This document shows positions 62,842-64,000 of a stretch of DNA of 64,000 nt, piece by piece. Numbering within the stretch: position 1 is the stretch's first letter; every line of letters begins with the position of its first letter. Source of the DNA: CAZYFH01 sp965249175. Its GTDB lineage: Bacteria; Acidobacteriota; Vicinamibacteria; Vicinamibacterales; UBA8438. The notes beneath the pieces were generated by a model that ran no database searches, was not told the DNA's origin, and saw only the letters and a program-made list of their open reading frames with translations. The translations under genes and the position numbers were made by a program. The stretch is from positions 1,178,001-1,242,000 of the forward strand of contig OZ252227.1 of NCBI GenBank assembly GCA_965249175.1. Reading direction: 5' to 3'.

Positions 62842-63062
62842 AGTCTTTATAATCAACAACTTACAGATATGACCCAAAGACTGCCAGCCGAAACTACCAG
62901 CCAATGCGTCAGTGACCGGCGCTCTCGCTGGTAGTCTCATGAGCATTGGGTGAAGTTCCAGGGCCCCTGTCCGGTTCATCGGACCCGCCGCCTGCAATCT
63001 TACCATTTTCATCACGGGGCCAAGGGCTGTGGCGGGAGCTCCCCGGCGGTCGGTCTCTCGTG

Positions 63063-64000
63063 TCACGACGCGACGGGACCATCGGCGTCCTTCACCAGCT
63101 GCAACCGGCGCGGCGGCGGCGGTTCCGGGTCAGGCGTGTCGGCGTCGACTAAGCGCTCAATGGCCGCCCGGTGCTTCGCGAGGGTGGGCGCGGCGTAGAT
63201 CCGCGTTGTCTCGGCGTCGGTGTGTCCATACAGATCCCGAATGTCGGCGAGATCCGCGCCCGCGTGCCGGAGCCACGTCGCGAACGAATGCCGGATCTGG
63301 TAGACCGTGAACGGCGCCCGGTTCGCCCGGTGCGCGGCCGCGGCAATCGCCTTGTTCGCACTGGGGCACGACCACGGTCCGAAGGCGTCGGCTTCGATGA
63401 ACGCCCTGGCCGCTGACAGCGCGGCCTCCACGAGCGGGACGGCCGCTAATCGCCCCCCCTTGCCACGCGGCACCGCCACATAGGGGATCGGATCGTCGAG
63501 GTGAAAGTCGGCGCGGGTCAGACGGCCCATCTGTGACGGGCGCATCCCGGTCCAGTGCATCAGCTGGAGGCGTGCGATTGTCTTTGACCCGGCCGTCAGC
63601 TGGGCCAGCACGTCGTCGATGTGCGCACGCAGCACCCATCGGGGCTGGGGCGGGGCCGGCGTGAACCGGATCAGATCGTCGAACTCGACCGCCGCCTTCC
63701 GGCCGTAGAGCAGCCGCACTAAGTGTCTGAGGGCCTGACGCCGATGGTTACAGCTTGAGGCCGCAAGCGTCGCGCGCCAGTCATGCAAGGTGGCATTGAG
63801 CCGCGCGAGGTGTGACGGCAGATCCAGCGTGTGCAGATGGCCGAACGTCGGGAGCCAGGCAGCCACGTCTCGCTGCCGGTCGTCGAAGCTCACCCGCAGC
63901 GTGTGTCGTACCTGATCGAGATACCGCCCGGCATCATGCGCCAGGGTGTGCCGCGCGCCGTGCGGCAGCGTCCGGAGGCTCACCCGCAGCTCGTCGCGTC
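63063..64000 (-). CDS. Tyrosine recombinase/integrase, 5' end at or beyond window edge
   Basis: A GTG at 63983 gives 306 residues, but the frame is open to the right edge (RDELR before it), so the true start may lie outside. A SAM-like core-binding domain (DVAAWLPTFGHLHTLDLPSH) leads to the catalytic domain: Arg in MHWTGMRPSQMGRLTRADFH, Lys in AVPRGKGGRLAAVPL, His-x-x-Arg in YQIRHSFATWLRHAG, Gly-His in LYGHTDAETT and Tyr in RIYAAPTLAKHR. It is a phage or island-type recombinase. It lies on the 5' side of tRNA-Val, not the 3' side usually used by islands. It is complete over the catalytic part. Confidence 0.85.
   Translation of the reverse strand, partial: RDELRVSLRTLPHGARHTLAHDAGRYLDQVRHTLRVSFDDRQRDVAAWLPTFGHLHTLDLPSHLARLNATLHDWRATLAASSCNHRRQALRHLVRLLYGRKAAVEFDDLIRFTPAPPQPRWVLRAHIDDVLAQLTAGSKTIARLQLMHWTGMRPSQMGRLTRADFHLDDPIPYVAVPRGKGGRLAAVPLVEAALSAARAFIEADAFGPWSCPSANKAIAAAAHRANRAPFTVYQIRHSFATWLRHAGADLADIRDLYGHTDAETTRIYAAPTLAKHRAAIERLVDADTPDPEPPPPRRLQLVKDADGPVAS

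Overview
The window is high-GC chromosomal DNA from a Gram-negative bacterium, most likely an acidobacterium of the Vicinamibacteria type. Evidence: a SusC-like/TonB receptor with an N-terminal carboxypeptidase-regulatory domain, several periplasmic quinoprotein-like dehydrogenases, a DUF1592-group cytochrome followed by a DUF1552 protein, secreted 'PWGHPDLQGVW' proteins, remnants of acidobacterial-type Ser/Thr kinases and of an ADOP/MacB-like permease, and LmrCD-type ABC half-transporters. Taxonomy is inferred from gene content only; no 16S rRNA is present.

Layout. 1-24 kb: a secreted and outer-membrane catabolic region with a truncated haem/carboxypeptidase-regulatory protein, the TonB receptor, an IS630 element, two paralogous 'PDLQGVW' secreted proteins, three quinoprotein-type dehydrogenases, the DUF1592/DUF1552 pair, an ankyrin-repeat protein, a TPR lipoprotein and a beta-lactamase-fold hydrolase. 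Several genes here are decaying: one dehydrogenase has an in-frame TAG, one secreted protein has a frameshift, and one carboxypeptidase-regulatory gene has several lesions. 24-32 kb: a scrap region with an IS110 transposase, a DinB gene between two truncated kinase starts, a kinase/TPR remnant split by an IS256 element, a decayed excisionase/integrase pair, a truncated TolB-like gene, an ABC-permease tail and a recombinase tail. 32.6-37.1 kb: a large membrane protein of GT-C glycosyltransferase style and an FkbM methyltransferase. 37.3-38.8 kb: IS21-like termini and a second, inverted IS256 copy of identical length. 38.8-43.4 kb: a small integrated replicative element: truncated D5/SF3 helicase, a Cys-rich protein, an iteron-like repeat array, an NrS-1-like primase-polymerase, a small zinc-finger protein, an excisionase and a tyrosine integrase ending beside the 3' end of tmRNA (ssrA). 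43.4-63 kb: core genome: ssrA, a coiled-coil/GAF-like protein, LysM lytic transglycosylase, aminotransferase, outer-membrane barrel, an ABC exporter pair (first gene frameshifted), then the leftward block tRNA-Val, thrS, infC, rpmI, rplT, pheS, pheT, zapB-like, zapA, 6S RNA, rny, thiL. 63-64 kb: another tyrosine recombinase running to the edge.

The most interesting content is the ssrA-linked replicative element with phased iterons, its decayed relative 13 kb away, two equal-length IS256 copies that share an in-frame TGA, and a family of about 160-bp inverted-repeat (MITE-like) elements, one of which abuts the start codon of an ABC transporter. All calls rest on reading the sequence and family knowledge; no searches were run.
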